Of a DNA stretch of 64,000 nucleotides, positions 18,024 through 26,967 are shown in pieces. The first letter of the stretch is position 1. Each line of letters opens with the position of its first letter. Made by a program: the position numbers and the translations under genes. The notes beneath the pieces were generated by a model, which searched no databases, was not told the origin of the DNA, and saw only the letters and a program-made list of their open reading frames with translations. Source of the DNA: Hymenobacter polaris (GTDB lineage Bacteria; Bacteroidota; Bacteroidia; Cytophagales; Hymenobacteraceae); the NCBI RefSeq assembly GCF_012927305.1, contig NZ_JABBGH010000002.1, positions 620,001 to 684,000 on the forward strand, read 5' to 3'.

Positions 18024-20051
18024 ATGAAAAACTTTTCTGTTACCCGGCTGCTGGCTGGCGCGGCGCTGCTACTCGGCGCGGCTTCGGCGCAGGCCCAGCA
18101 AGGCCTACCCATCGTGCTGCCCTCGGCCAACCCCGCGCCCTACGATGCGCGCGCCCTGTTTCAGCCCGACTACTTCAAGATACCGCCCGTGGCGACGCGC
18201 ACCGGCGGCGGCAAGCCCGGCGCCACCTACTGGCAAAACGCGGCCGACTACCAAATTGCCGCGCGCCTCGACGAGCAGGCGGCCCGCGTGACGGCCACCG
18301 CTACCATTACTTACACCAACAACAGCCCCGACGAGCTGCCCTTCGTGTGGCTGCAGCTCGACCAAAACCTGTTTCGGGCCGACTCGCGCGGGGCGGCTAC
18401 TACCCCGGTGGCGGGCGGCCGCTTCGGCAATACGGCGCGCGGCCTGCGCGGGGGCGACTCGCTGCAAACGGTGCGCATCGAGCTGCACGGCAAGAAAATG
18501 GCGGCTAACTACCGCGTCAGCGACACGCGGATGCAGCTGATGCTGCCCGAGCCGATGAAGCCCCACGGCGACAAGCTCAAGATTGAGGTGGCCTACGGCT
18601 TCAACATTCCCGAGGACGGCGCCGACCGCCTAGGACGCCTCAAAACCAAGAACGGCGAGATATTCGAGGTGGCGCAGTGGTACCCGCGCATGGAAGTGTA
18701 CGACGACATTTCGGGCTGGAACACGCTGCCCTACATGTCGGCCGAGTTTTACCTCGACTACGGCAACTTCGACTACACCCTCAACGTGCCGGCCAACTAC
18801 CTGGTGGGCGGCTCGGGCGAGCTGGTGAACGGCACCGAAGTGCTCACCGGCGCCCAGCAGCGCCGCCTGGCCCAGGCCGCCACGTCGGACAAGACGGTTA
18901 TCGTGCGCGGAGCCGACGAGGTGACGCAGGCCGCCTCGCGCCCCGCCGGCAAGGGTGGCCGCCTCACCTGGCACTTCCGGTGCCAGCGGGCGCGCGATGT
19001 GTCGTGGGCGGCGTCGGCCGCCTTCGTGTGGGACGCGGCTAAAATGAACCTGCCCAGCGGCCGCAAGTCGCTGGCCATGTCGCTCTACCCGGCCGAGGTG
19101 GCCGCCGATAGCGCCTGGGGCCGCAGCACCGAGTACGTGAAGAAAAGCATCGAGTACAATTCCAAGCAGTGGTACGAGTACACCTACCCGGCGGCCACCA
19201 ACGTGGCCGGCATCGTGGGCGGCATGGAGTATCCGGGCATCGTGTTCTGCGGCATCCGCGCCAAGAAGGGCGGCCTCTGGAACGTGACCGACCACGAGTT
19301 CGGCCACAACTGGTTTCCGATGATTGTGGGCTCCAACGAGCGCAAGTACCCGTGGATGGACGAGGGCTTCAACACGTTCATTAACATCCTAAGCAGCCAG
19401 AACTTCAACAACGGCGAGTACAAGGAGCAGGGCGACGTGACTGCCCCTCGCGGCCTGGCCGCTAGTACGGCGCTGCAAATGCAGCTGCCCACCATGGACG
19501 TGCCCTACACCGTGCCCGACGTGACGCAGGCCCGCAACCTAGGCTTCGCGGCCTACTCCAAAACCGGCTACGGCCTGTATCTGCTGCGCCAGGAAATTCT
19601 GGGGCCCGAGCGCTTCGACTTTGCCTTCCGCACCTACATCAAGCGCTGGGCCTTTAAGCACCCGCAGCCGCGCGACTTCTTCTACACCATGAACGAGGCC
19701 GCCGGCGAGGATTTGAGCTGGTTTTACCACGAGTGGTTCTTTGAGAACTGGCTGCTCGACCAGGCGGTGACCGGCGTGGCCTACGTGAGCCAGGACCCCG
19801 CCAAGGGCTCCCTCATCACCGTCGAAAACAAGGCCCAGGCTGCCATGCCCGTGACGGCCGAAATCACCGAAACCGGCGGTAAGAAAACCACCGTGCACCT
19901 ACCCGTCGAAATCTGGCAGCGCGGCGGCACCTGGACCTTCCGGGCCGCTACTACCACGCCCGTGACGCAGGTGGTGCTCAACCCCACCAACATTCTGCCC
20001 GACGTGAACCGCCAGAACAATACCTGGCGCCCCACCCGCGTGGCAGAATAA
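18024..20051 (+). CDS. M1-family metallopeptidase
   Basis: This 675-residue exported protein (signal peptide [20 protein letters not shown]) has the M1 aminopeptidase core. The substrate-binding motif is GGMEYPG near residue 398, where GAMEN is usual. Zinc ligands are HEFGHNW near 423 and a downstream Glu in WMDEGFNTF near 445. It resembles Bacteroidota periplasmic M1 peptidases that lack the classical ERAP-like C-terminal domain. The N-terminal 200 residues form the expected beta saddle. It likely trims peptides in the periplasm. It is a single gene, with a GC-rich palindrome 31 bases after its stop. Confidence 0.93.
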   Translation: MKNFSVTRLLAGAALLLGAASAQAQQGLPIVLPSANPAPYDARALFQPDYFKIPPVATRTGGGKPGATYWQNAADYQIAARLDEQAARVTATATITYTNNSPDELPFVWLQLDQNLFRADSRGAATTPVAGGRFGNTARGLRGGDSLQTVRIELHGKKMAANYRVSDTRMQLMLPEPMKPHGDKLKIEVAYGFNIPEDGADRLGRLKTKNGEIFEVAQWYPRMEVYDDISGWNTLPYMSAEFYLDYGNFDYTLNVPANYLVGGSGELVNGTEVLTGAQQRRLAQAATSDKTVIVRGADEVTQAASRPAGKGGRLTWHFRCQRARDVSWAASAAFVWDAAKMNLPSGRKSLAMSLYPAEVAADSAWGRSTEYVKKSIEYNSKQWYEYTYPAATNVAGIVGGMEYPGIVFCGIRAKKGGLWNVTDHEFGHNWFPMIVGSNERKYPWMDEGFNTFINILSSQNFNNGEYKEQGDVTAPRGLAASTALQMQLPTMDVPYTVPDVTQARNLGFAAYSKTGYGLYLLRQEILGPERFDFAFRTYIKRWAFKHPQPRDFFYTMNEAAGEDLSWFYHEWFFENWLLDQAVTGVAYVSQDPAKGSLITVENKAQAAMPVTAEITETGGKKTTVHLPVEIWQRGGTWTFRAATTTPVTQVVLNPTNILPDVNRQNNTWRPTRVAE

Positions 20052-20081
20052 GACACCTAGGCCATCATTCCTAACACCAAT

Positions 20082-20147
20082 CTCCGGCCCGGTGCTCCCT
20101 GAATCGATACCCACGCGGATGTCGTGTAAGGAGGCACCGGGCCGGAG
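20082..20147. terminator. GC-rich hairpin after the M1 peptidase gene
   Basis: CTCCGGCCCGGTGC and GCACCGGGCCGGAG form a 14-base perfect stem around a 38-base loop. The convergent SMR gene ends at 20161. It is either a bidirectional terminator or another palindromic 3'-end element. No clear T-run follows. Confidence 0.6.
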
Positions 20148-20160
20148 CTTGGCGTTACGG

Positions 20161-20490
20161 CTAGTGCGTCACGGTCTTGGAAAACAGCTGCATCACTAGC
20201 ACGCCGATGACAATGAGCGCAATGCCAGCTAGGGCCGGGAAATCGAGGCGCTGCCGGAAGTAGAACAGGCCGATGAGCGTGACCAGCACGATGCCCACGC
20301 CGCCCCAGATGGCGTAGGCTACGCCAATGGGAATGCTTTTGAGCGCGAAGCTGAAAAAATAGAACCCCAGGCCGTAGCCCACCACGGTAAGCAGACTGGG
20401 CCCCAAGCGGCTGAACTGCTGCGAAGCGTTGAGGGCAGTGGTGCCAATAACTTCGCTGACGATGGCGAGGAGGAGGAAAACGTAAGGCAT
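20161..20490 (-). CDS. SMR-family multidrug efflux transporter
   Basis: This 109-residue protein has four predicted membrane helices, typical of EmrE/QacE/SugE-type small multidrug resistance transporters. The conserved Glu (LLLAIVSEVIGT) sits at residue 13, and AYAIWGGVGIVLVTLIGL is present near residue 60. It works as a dimer in the inner membrane, exchanging cations or guanidinium for protons. ATG 20490 is chosen over the upstream ATG at 20517 because it gives the usual N-terminus MPYVFLLLA. Confidence 0.92.
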   Translation of the reverse strand: MPYVFLLLAIVSEVIGTTALNASQQFSRLGPSLLTVVGYGLGFYFFSFALKSIPIGVAYAIWGGVGIVLVTLIGLFYFRQRLDFPALAGIALIVIGVLVMQLFSKTVTH

Positions 20491-20509
20491 AGGAAAAGTT
20501 GTTAAAAAG

Positions 20510-20596
20510 GCGGTCATGCTGAGCTTGCTGAAGCATCTCTACCGAACATCACCCGAGCGATGCGGTAGAGATGCTTCGGCAAGCTCAGCATGACGG
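20510..20596. repeat. Long inverted repeat, family A, copy 4
   Basis: The arms are GGTCATGCTGAGCTTGC and GCAAGCTCAGCATGAC with the shared GAAGCATCTCTACCG inner part. On the minus strand it is followed by a T5 run. It is located 29 bases after the amylase stop and 20 bases before the SMR start. Confidence 0.95.
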
Positions 20597-20624
20597 GCTT
20601 TTTTAGTTTTAGTCGTGCTGGCCT

Positions 20625-21977
20625 TCAGTCGCGGGTGCGCAGCACGCGGTAGCCGTGGGCGGGCACCAGGCGGGCCCGGCGCTGGGCCAGCGTCAGTTGC
20701 TCGCCGCTGAACACGTCGAACAAGCCCTTTTGGGGCGGCACCAGCGTGCGCTGGCCGGGCAGCTCCAATTCTTCGGTAGTGGCGTTGATGAGTACGATGA
20801 CGGCCGAATTGCCCTTCTCGCGCACGAAGCCGTAGAGGCCAGCCGGGCCTTGCAGGCGCTGAAAGGTGCTGGCGGGGTCGCCGTTGCGCAGGGCGGGGTG
20901 GCGCTTCTTCAGGTTTAGCAGCTTGGTGTAGAAGCTTTGCAGCGGGTAGTCTTGCCAGTCGATGGTATCGCGCTCGAAGAATTCCAGGCGCTTCTGCAGC
21001 GCGGCTTCCTGGCCAGAATACAGCATGGGCATGCCCGGCAGCAGGGCCGTGAGCACGGCGAAGGGTAGCGCCAGGGGGCCTAGGCGCTCGTACTCGGTGC
21101 CGTCCCAGCTGTTCACGTCGTGGTTGCTGGTAAAGTGCATCAGGTACACCGTGGGCGGATACTTGGCCCGCTCGGCGGCCAGGTACTCGTCGATGTCGCC
21201 CAGGGCGGCGTGGCCCTCGGCAATGCGGTCGAGCAGGTAGTGCAGGCGCAGGCCGAAGCTCATATCAAAAGCCTTCTCCAGCAGCTTGGTATCGGAGTTA
21301 AACTCCTCCCACGTGAGGCCGCCCGAGGGGTACAGCTCGTCCCACTCGGCCAGCATAAACACGGGCTTGATGGCTTCCAGCGCCGGCCGGGCCTCGTCCC
21401 AGAAGTCGGTGGGCACTAGGCCCGCCACGTCGCAGCGGTAGCCGTCGAGGTCGGCCTCGCGCACCCAGTAGCAGAGGGCGTCAAGCATATACTGGCGCAG
21501 CTCGGGGTTGGTATAGTCGAGGGCCACCACGTCGGTCCAGTCGACCACGGGCGGCACTAAGTCGCCGTTGGCGTCGTGCTGGTACCAAGTGGGGTGCTGC
21601 TCGATGAGGTCATTGTCGCGGCTGGTGTGGTTAGCCACCCAGTCGAGTATCACCTTGAGGCCCAGGCTATGGGCAGTTTGCACGAGGTGCTTGAGGTCGT
21701 CGAGCGTGCCAAACTCGGGGTTCACGCCGTAGTAGTCCTGCACGGCGTAGGGCGACCCTAGGCTACCCTTGCGCCCGGTGTGCCCAATGGGGTGAATCGG
21801 CATAAGCCACACGATGACCACGCCCAGCTTGGCCAGGCGCGGCAGGTGCTGCTCGAAGGCGGCGAAGGTGCCCTCGGGCGTGTAGTTGCGGATGTTGACC
21901 TCGTAGATGGTGGCGTTAGCGGCCCACTCGGGGTGGCGCACGGTGAAGCGGTTGGCTAGGGGGTGTTGGTCGGTCAT
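20625..21977 (-). CDS. GH13 alpha-amylase family protein
   Basis: This 450-residue protein has the (beta/alpha)8 catalytic fold. Conserved regions are region I LDWVANHTSRDND, region II LDGYRCDVAG with nucleophile Asp near residue 184, region III MLAEWDE with acid/base Glu near 213 and region IV FTSNHDVNSWDG with Asp near 287. The C-terminal beta domain ends VPAHGYRVLRT. No signal peptide is seen, so it is probably cytoplasmic, acting on maltodextrins or glycogen-like glucans. The much longer in-frame extension before 21977 is not supported. Confidence 0.93.
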   Translation of the reverse strand: MTDQHPLANRFTVRHPEWAANATIYEVNIRNYTPEGTFAAFEQHLPRLAKLGVVIVWLMPIHPIGHTGRKGSLGSPYAVQDYYGVNPEFGTLDDLKHLVQTAHSLGLKVILDWVANHTSRDNDLIEQHPTWYQHDANGDLVPPVVDWTDVVALDYTNPELRQYMLDALCYWVREADLDGYRCDVAGLVPTDFWDEARPALEAIKPVFMLAEWDELYPSGGLTWEEFNSDTKLLEKAFDMSFGLRLHYLLDRIAEGHAALGDIDEYLAAERAKYPPTVYLMHFTSNHDVNSWDGTEYERLGPLALPFAVLTALLPGMPMLYSGQEAALQKRLEFFERDTIDWQDYPLQSFYTKLLNLKKRHPALRNGDPASTFQRLQGPAGLYGFVREKGNSAVIVLINATTEELELPGQRTLVPPQKGLFDVFSGEQLTLAQRRARLVPAHGYRVLRTRD

Positions 21978-22367
21978 AAGCGGTGCGCAAAGCTGGTAGT
22001 TTCCGCGACGAAGAAATGGGTTGTACGGGCCGCAGGCTGTAAAGTCCGCCCGCCGCTGCCACTGCCGCGCCCCTAGCAGCCGGCTGTCCTGGGACAGCCT
22101 ATTCGCAGGCTGCGCCCGCCCCGGCTCTGGTGGGCGGGCCCTAGGGTGGGGGGCCGGGCCGCACCCACTCGATACCAGCCAGCTCAACCGTGGCTGGGTG
22201 GGCGCGGGTGGGGGCGTGCACGTTGTGGATAAATTGTTGATAAACAACGGTTCAGGTTGGGAAAATCTATTTTGGCAATAGCCCGAATGTTGTACGCCGC
22301 CAGCCCAACTCCGCGCCAATCGAGGCGTTAAGCGGCTAGCTACTCACCCTTTTTCCCTTTTCCACTT
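21978..22367. other. 390-base gap between divergent genes
   Basis: No gene was recognised here. GGCTGTCC TG GGACAGCC (22082-22099) is a perfect short palindrome that could bind a regulator. A patch at 22224-22280 is more AT-rich than its surroundings and is the likeliest promoter region for the small protein at 22368. Confidence 0.4.
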
Positions 22368-22697
22368 ATGGCCACCACCACCTCCACCAGCGCCTTGCTC
22401 GACCAGACCCTGGCCGCCTTGCAAGGCGACATCACCAGCAGCACCGGCGGCACGTCTACCATCGCCAGCTGGATTAGTGCCCTCCAAGGCCAGCAAGGCC
22501 TGGAGGACATTACCGACGAGCTGCAAAACCTGCAGCAGGCCCTCAGCAGCGGCACGCCCGATGCCGACGCCATCGCCGATAGCCTCAGCAACCTGGGCGA
22601 GCTGACCAGCAGCGCCGCCGTATCGGCCTCGGCCGACACCCAGGCCAAGCTCCAGCAGCTGGGCGATGCCCTCAGCTCGGCTGCCGAACAGGTATAG
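22368..22697 (+). CDS. Small Ser/Ala/Gln-rich helical protein of unknown function
   Basis: This 109-residue protein (MATTTSTSALLDQTLAALQG at the start) has no signal peptide, no cysteine and no aromatic residue other than one Trp (ASWISALQG). Repeated amphipathic stretches (LQGDITSSTGGTS, LQGQQGLEDITDELQNLQQA, DALSSAAEQV) suggest a helical bundle or oligomeric protein. I do not recognise a family. It is likely real because it has a clean start after a non-coding gap, stops just before a strong hairpin and lacks a competing reading on the other strand with motifs. Confidence 0.65.
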   Translation: MATTTSTSALLDQTLAALQGDITSSTGGTSTIASWISALQGQQGLEDITDELQNLQQALSSGTPDADAIADSLSNLGELTSSAAVSASADTQAKLQQLGDALSSAAEQV

Positions 22698-22716
22698 CCC
22701 TAGGGGCTGCCCGCAG

Positions 22717-22770
22717 CCGCCAACCTAAACGGCCCGCCTCCCCCCGGAAGCGGGCCGTTTAGGTTGGCGG
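22717..22770. terminator. Strong bidirectional hairpin
   Basis: CCGCCAACCTAAACGGCCCG and its complement, ending GGTTGGCGG, form a perfect 21-base stem with a loop of about 12 bases. It serves the small protein gene on the plus strand. It also overlaps the last codons of the GNAT gene on the minus strand. Confidence 0.85.
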
Positions 22771-23313
22771 CGCGGCCGGGGCGGTGGCCTCGTACCAGCG
22801 GCAGCGGGTGCCCCCTTCCGCAAACTCGTTGCCGGAATGCAAGCCAATTTTGGCCAGGATGCAGCAGGAAGCGGCGTTGCGCACATCGGCGTAGGCGCAG
22901 ATGCGCGGCAGGCCCAAGGGCCCGAAGCCCGCCGCCAGCCAGGCCCGCGCCGCCTCGTAGCCGTAGCCCTGGCCCCAATGGCGGGGCAGCAGGCGGTAGC
23001 CAAGGTCGTAGAAATCGCGCTGGCCATTGACGGGGCCGGCCACCAGCTTCAAGCCGGCCCAGCCCACAAACTCGCCGGTAGCGGCCAGTACCACCGCCCA
23101 GCGCCCAATGCCCACGGCGGCGTACTGCGCTTCGATGTAGCGAATGGTAGCTTCGCTCTCGGCCAGCGTAGTTACCATGCGGCCGCCCACGCCGCCCAGG
23201 TAGCGGTGCACGGCCGAGTCGCTGTCCAGGGCATACATACCCGGTGCATCGGCGGGCTGCAGGGGGCGCAGCAGCAGGCGGGCGGTGGCGAAGGGTGCTA
23301 GGGGCGGCAGCAT
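22759..23313 (-). CDS. GNAT-family acetyltransferase
   Basis: This protein has 184 residues from ATG 23313. It is an RimJ/RimL-type N-acetyltransferase fold: ATARLLLRPLQPADAPGMY at the start, the acetyl-CoA loop RLLPRHWGQGYGYEAARAWL, and NAASCCILAKIGL near the end. It transfers acetyl from acetyl-CoA to an amine, with target unknown. An ATG nine bases upstream (23322) is possible. The stop lies within the palindromic terminator shared with the convergent gene. Confidence 0.88.
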   Translation of the reverse strand: MLPPLAPFATARLLLRPLQPADAPGMYALDSDSAVHRYLGGVGGRMVTTLAESEATIRYIEAQYAAVGIGRWAVVLAATGEFVGWAGLKLVAGPVNGQRDFYDLGYRLLPRHWGQGYGYEAARAWLAAGFGPLGLPRICAYADVRNAASCCILAKIGLHSGNEFAEGGTRCRWYEATAPAAPPT

Positions 23314-23368
23314 GGCGGGCAAAGCTACGCGCCGCTACCCGGCCGGGCTTTTTCGCGTATGCGGGCGC

Positions 23369-23998
23369 ATGTCGGCATTCACCTTTCGGCAGCTGGCTTG
23401 GCCGGCCGCCCTGGCCTGGGGCACCTTTGGCAGCATGGCCGCGCTGGTGCACCGCTACGGCCACGCCCCCTTCGATGCGCCCGTGCTGCAGTGGCTGCAC
23501 CAGCACACCCACCCGGCCCTCGACGGGGCGGCCATTTTCTTCACCATTGTGGGCAATACTGGGCCGGTCATTGGCGCCGGTGTATTGGTAGCGGGTGCCC
23601 TAGCCTGGGCCAGCCAGCGGCGGACGGCCGGGCTGTTTGCCCTGGGCCTGGGCGGCTCGATGCTGCTCACGCAGGTAATCAAGCGCCTGGCTACCCGGCC
23701 CCGGCCCACGCTGTGGGTCAGCCTGCGGCCCGAGCACACCTACAGCTTCCCCAGCGGCCACGCCATGGACACGGCGGCGCTGGCGGCGGCGCTGCTCTTT
23801 GCCTTGCCGCGCCGCTGGCGCCGGTGGTGGCCGCTGGCCCCAGCCTTTGCCCTAGGGGTGGGCTGGGCGCGCATGTACCTGGGCGTGCATTTCCCCTCCG
23901 ACGTGCTGGCCGGCTGGAGCGCCGGCGCCGGCTGGGTGCTGCTGGTGCAGCTGTTGGCGACCAGGGTAGCACCCGGCGCCGGCCTGGCGAGCCGTTGA
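23369..23998 (+). CDS. PAP2-family phosphatase
   Basis: This 209-residue membrane protein has the three acid-phosphatase motifs: KRLATRPRP, SFPSGHAMDTAAL and RMYLGVHFPSDVLAGW, with about five or six predicted helices. It probably dephosphorylates undecaprenyl pyrophosphate or another lipid phosphate, with the active site facing the periplasm. ATG 23369 is chosen to start at MSAFTFRQLAW. The longer reading from 23285 would overlap the divergent GNAT gene. Confidence 0.92.
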   Translation: MSAFTFRQLAWPAALAWGTFGSMAALVHRYGHAPFDAPVLQWLHQHTHPALDGAAIFFTIVGNTGPVIGAGVLVAGALAWASQRRTAGLFALGLGGSMLLTQVIKRLATRPRPTLWVSLRPEHTYSFPSGHAMDTAALAAALLFALPRRWRRWWPLAPAFALGVGWARMYLGVHFPSDVLAGWSAGAGWVLLVQLLATRVAPGAGLASR

Positions 23999-24037
23999 GC
24001 AAATTATCCTGCCAACTCACCAAGCCAGCACTTGATG

Positions 24038-25102
24038 CTATAGCTGCACGCCTAGCTTGGCGCCGACGCTTTCCAAATCCGTTACCACGGCCTCTAGCAG
24101 CGGGATGCCTTCCAGCAGGCGGTGGGCGGCCGTGGCACGCTCGGGGTCGCCGGGGATGAGTACCTGCTTGCCGGGCACGGCCTGGGCCTGGCGGAAGGTG
24201 GTTATCCAATTGTCCATGTGGGCTTTAAACTCGGCGGTGGGCCGGAAGGCATCCACCCGCATGGCGCCGAAAAAATGCCCTAGGCCCGCGCCCACGGGGT
24301 TGGCCGAGGGCTGCAAAAACGCCACGAAGGGCGGCACCCAGGGTCCGTAGTTGGCTCCCGAGAGCACAGCCGAGAAGATGTCCACCACCGCCCCTAGGCC
24401 GTAGCCCTTGTGCGAGCCGGTGGCGCCCCCCAGGGGCTGGAGGGCGCCGCCGTTCTTCACGGCGTTGGCGTCGGTGCTGGGTTGCCCTTGCGCATCCTGG
24501 GCCCAGCCCTCAGGGATGGGCAGGTGCTTGCGCTGGGCTATTTCGAGCTTGCCGTTGGCGGCGGTGGTGGTGGCCATGTCGAGCACGAAGTCGGGTTGCT
24601 CGCCGGCGGGCACGGCCACGGCAATGGGGTTGGTACCCAGCAGACGCTCAAGCGAGTAAGTGGGCGCCACCAGGGGCGAGGCATTGGTCATGGCCAGCCC
24701 AATCATGTCCTGGGCCAGGGCCAGCATGGCGTGGTAGCCGGCAATGCCGAAGTGGTTGGAGTTCTTTACCGCCACCCAGCCGCTGCCCACCTGCTCGGCT
24801 TTGGCCAGGGCAATGCGCATGGCCTTGGGTCCCACCACCAGCCCTAGGCCCCCGTCGCCGTCCACGGTGGCGGTGCTGGGCGTTTCGTGAGCTATGCCCA
24901 CCCTAGGCCGCGCGTTGATGCGCCCTGCCTCCCAGAGCCGCACGTAGCCGCTCAGCCGCGCCACGCCGTGCGAGTCTACTCCGCGCAAGTCGGCCGAGAG
25001 CAGGGTTTCGGTGGCCAGCGTGGCGTCGTCGGGCGGGCAGCCCAGAGCCAAAAACACGCGCTCGGTGAAGCTGAAGAGCTGCTGGTAGGGAAAAGTTGGC
25101 AT
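24038..25102 (-). CDS. LDH2-family malate/lactate/ureidoglycolate dehydrogenase
   Basis: This 354-residue protein shows LDH2/YbiC features: SADLRGVDSHGVARLSGYV near residue 47, VAVKNSNHFGIAGYHA near 115, AMTNASPLVAPTYS, and GSHKGYGLGAVVDIFSAVLS near 230 for NAD(P) and substrate binding. It would reduce or oxidise a 2-oxo acid or related compound, with exact substrate unpredictable. ATG 25102 begins the core (MPTFPYQQLFSFTERVF). Just upstream is a terminator-like hairpin pointing into its leader. Confidence 0.88.
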   Translation of the reverse strand: MPTFPYQQLFSFTERVFLALGCPPDDATLATETLLSADLRGVDSHGVARLSGYVRLWEAGRINARPRVGIAHETPSTATVDGDGGLGLVVGPKAMRIALAKAEQVGSGWVAVKNSNHFGIAGYHAMLALAQDMIGLAMTNASPLVAPTYSLERLLGTNPIAVAVPAGEQPDFVLDMATTTAANGKLEIAQRKHLPIPEGWAQDAQGQPSTDANAVKNGGALQPLGGATGSHKGYGLGAVVDIFSAVLSGANYGPWVPPFVAFLQPSANPVGAGLGHFFGAMRVDAFRPTAEFKAHMDNWITTFRQAQAVPGKQVLIPGDPERATAAHRLLEGIPLLEAVVTDLESVGAKLGVQL

Positions 25103-25124
25103 AAGCAAATAGCCAGCGTGACCA

Positions 25125-25180
25125 AAAAAGCCCGCCGCCTGATAAGCACAAACCTACTACCCGGTGCTTTTAGGCGGGCG
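25125..25180 (-). promoter_or_regulatory. Terminator-like hairpin in the leader of the LDH2 gene
   Basis: Read on the minus strand, GCCCGCCTAAAAGCAC pairs with GTGCTTATCAGGCGGCGGGC and is followed at once by TTTTTT. It ends about 23 bases before ATG 25102. It is either the terminator of a small upstream transcript or an attenuator of the dehydrogenase. Confidence 0.6.
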
Positions 25181-25256
25181 ATAAGAGTTTTTTGTAAAAA
25201 ATTAGTGCTTGGCAAGCAATGAGTTAGCAGTGAATCACCCTGCTTTGACTTATATC

Positions 25257-25272
25257 AACTAAATATTTAGTT
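25257..25272. promoter_or_regulatory. 16-base perfect palindrome, candidate operator
   Basis: AACTAAATATTTAGTT is an exact palindrome in the spacer between the divergent LDH2 and EreA/ChaN-like genes. It is strongly AT-rich compared with its surroundings. Position and symmetry suit a regulator site, but no partner is identified. Confidence 0.45.
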
Positions 25273-25317
25273 AAAAACGGCGTACTTAGTGGCAGCTTAC
25301 TGAAATTACCCCGCCGC

Positions 25318-26517
25318 ATGCGCCCCTTACTTCCACAACTCGTTGGCTGCCTGCTTGGTATTGGTGTGCTAGCCAGCGCGGTGAGGCGCGGCGAGCCCGA
25401 AAACCCGTTCAATCTGGCTAGAACCGCCGCGCAGGTAGGGCCAGCTGGCTCATTCAACTACCTGCTGCCACTGCTGGAGCTGCGCCGGCAGCGCTCCGCC
25501 TACCAAAGCGGTTTGCAGGCGGGCTACTACTGGCAGGCCCTGGCCACCTACGCCGCCATGGGCGGCGAGCCTGATAGCGCGGCCCACTACTGGCGGCAGC
25601 AGCCCGGCTACAGCGCCCCGGCTCCGCTGGCTGCACCGGTGGGGGCGCCCGTGCCAGCCGCGGCGGCCATCCTGGCCCAGACCCGGCAGCGGCAGGTGGT
25701 GATGTTCAACGAGGAACACACCCAGCCGCGGGGCCGCTGGCTGGTAGGCAGCCTGCTGCCGGCGCTCTACCAGCAGGGGTTTCGCTACCTAGCCCTGGAA
25801 GCCTTGGAGGCAACTGATTCGGCAAACCTGCGCCAGCGCGGCTACCCGGTGGTGGCCTCGGGCTTTTACACCAACGAGCCGCACTTCGGCAACCTCATTC
25901 GGCAGGCGCGGCAGCTCGGCTTCCAGCTAGTGGCCTACGATGCCATGACGGCCGACCGCGAGCGGGACGAGGCGCGCAATCTCGTGGCGGCTACCCTAGG
26001 GCCTCACCCCCAGGCGCGGGTGCTGGTGCTGGCCGGCCACGGCCACATCAACGAAGCTAGCTCGGCGCAGGCCCTGGCCGCCTGGGTGCACCAACTCACC
26101 GGCATCGACCCACTTACCATCGAGCAAACGCAGGCCGCGCAGGCTGGCCTAGGCCAGTGGCAGCACCTGCCGGCGGGCGCCTACCTCGTGCCAGCGGCTA
26201 GCATCCCGGCGCGCGGGCTCACCTGCGACCTCTACGTGCTCAACCGCCTGCCGCTGCCCCTAGGCAACAGCTTTGGCCAGCCTACCCAGCCTACGCGCCT
26301 TGCCCTGCCGGCCGATAGCCTGCGGCCGCCCCAGGTGCTGCTGGTGCATTGGCAGCGCGAAAAGCAAGCCCAACCCGGCGCCGAGCCCGTGGCCGTGCAC
26401 TGCCTGCGCCCCGGCGAAACCAGCGTTAGCCTAAGCCTGGTGCCCGGCGCCTACGTAGCCGAGCTGCGTGATGCTGCTGGCCGCCGCTGCTGGCAGCGCG
26501 CATTTTCTGTTTACTAG
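25318..26517 (+). CDS. Exported EreA/ChaN-like hydrolase-fold protein
   Basis: This 399-residue protein has a signal peptide-like start (MRPLLPQLVGCLLGIGVLAS). The middle resembles erythromycin-esterase/ChaN-like proteins: VVMFNEEHTQPRGRWLVGSL near residue 126 (the GE.H motif), FRYLALEALEATD, VAYDAMTADRERDEARN and VLVLAGHGHINEAS. The His and Glu residues of these motifs are those implicated in esterase or metal binding in relatives. The C-terminal 120 residues are unassigned. It is not a standard antibiotic esterase, and the function is unknown. A gene for a BlaI-type repressor starts 15 bases downstream. Confidence 0.6.
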   Translation: MRPLLPQLVGCLLGIGVLASAVRRGEPENPFNLARTAAQVGPAGSFNYLLPLLELRRQRSAYQSGLQAGYYWQALATYAAMGGEPDSAAHYWRQQPGYSAPAPLAAPVGAPVPAAAAILAQTRQRQVVMFNEEHTQPRGRWLVGSLLPALYQQGFRYLALEALEATDSANLRQRGYPVVASGFYTNEPHFGNLIRQARQLGFQLVAYDAMTADRERDEARNLVAATLGPHPQARVLVLAGHGHINEASSAQALAAWVHQLTGIDPLTIEQTQAAQAGLGQWQHLPAGAYLVPAASIPARGLTCDLYVLNRLPLPLGNSFGQPTQPTRLALPADSLRPPQVLLVHWQREKQAQPGAEPVAVHCLRPGETSVSLSLVPGAYVAELRDAAGRRCWQRAFSVY

Positions 26518-26532
26518 CTCATCAATCAGTTT

Positions 26533-26967
26533 ATGCAGCCCCCCTTCCCCGAACTCACCCGCGCCGAAGAGCAGGTGATGCAAATCCTGTGGCGCCTGGG
26601 CCCCAGCGCCGTGAAAGACGTGCTGGCCGCGCTGCCCGCCCCCCAGCCGGCGCTTACCACCGTGAGTACCATCGTGCGCATTCTCGAGCAGAAGGGCTTT
26701 GTGGGCTACGAGCCGGTGGGGCGCGGCTACCGCTACTACCCGCTGGTGGCTCAGGATGACTACCGCCGCTTCTCGCTGCGCAAGCTGCTGCGGGGCTACT
26801 TCGGCGGCTCATTCAGCCAGCTCGTGTCCTTCTTCGCCCAGGACGAAAACCTCGACGCCGCCCAGCTCGACGCCCTGCTGCGCGCCGCCCAGGAGGGCGC
26901 CGCGCCCGACTCGCCCGCCGACGATACCCCCGACGACTCTCCTAACCCACCCCTTTCTGAGCGATGA
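26533..26967 (+). CDS. BlaI/MecI/CopY-family repressor
   Basis: This 144-residue protein has the winged helix-turn-helix of the BlaI family: LTRAEEQVMQILWRLGPSAV, TVSTIVRILEQKGFVGYEPV and GRGYRYYPLVAQDDYRRFSL. The acidic tail (PADDTPDDSPNPPLSE) is disordered. Family members repress target genes as dimers and are released when cleaved by a linked M56 peptidase. Its stop overlaps the start of the M56 gene by 4 bases (ATGA), indicating translational coupling. Confidence 0.93.
   Translation: MQPPFPELTRAEEQVMQILWRLGPSAVKDVLAALPAPQPALTTVSTIVRILEQKGFVGYEPVGRGYRYYPLVAQDDYRRFSLRKLLRGYFGGSFSQLVSFFAQDENLDAAQLDALLRAAQEGAAPDSPADDTPDDSPNPPLSER

Noticed and set aside
22082..22099. Perfect 18-base palindrome as a definite operator
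   Set aside because: Short GC-rich palindromes are expected here; no second copy or conserved spacing was seen, so it is noted only within the gap entry.
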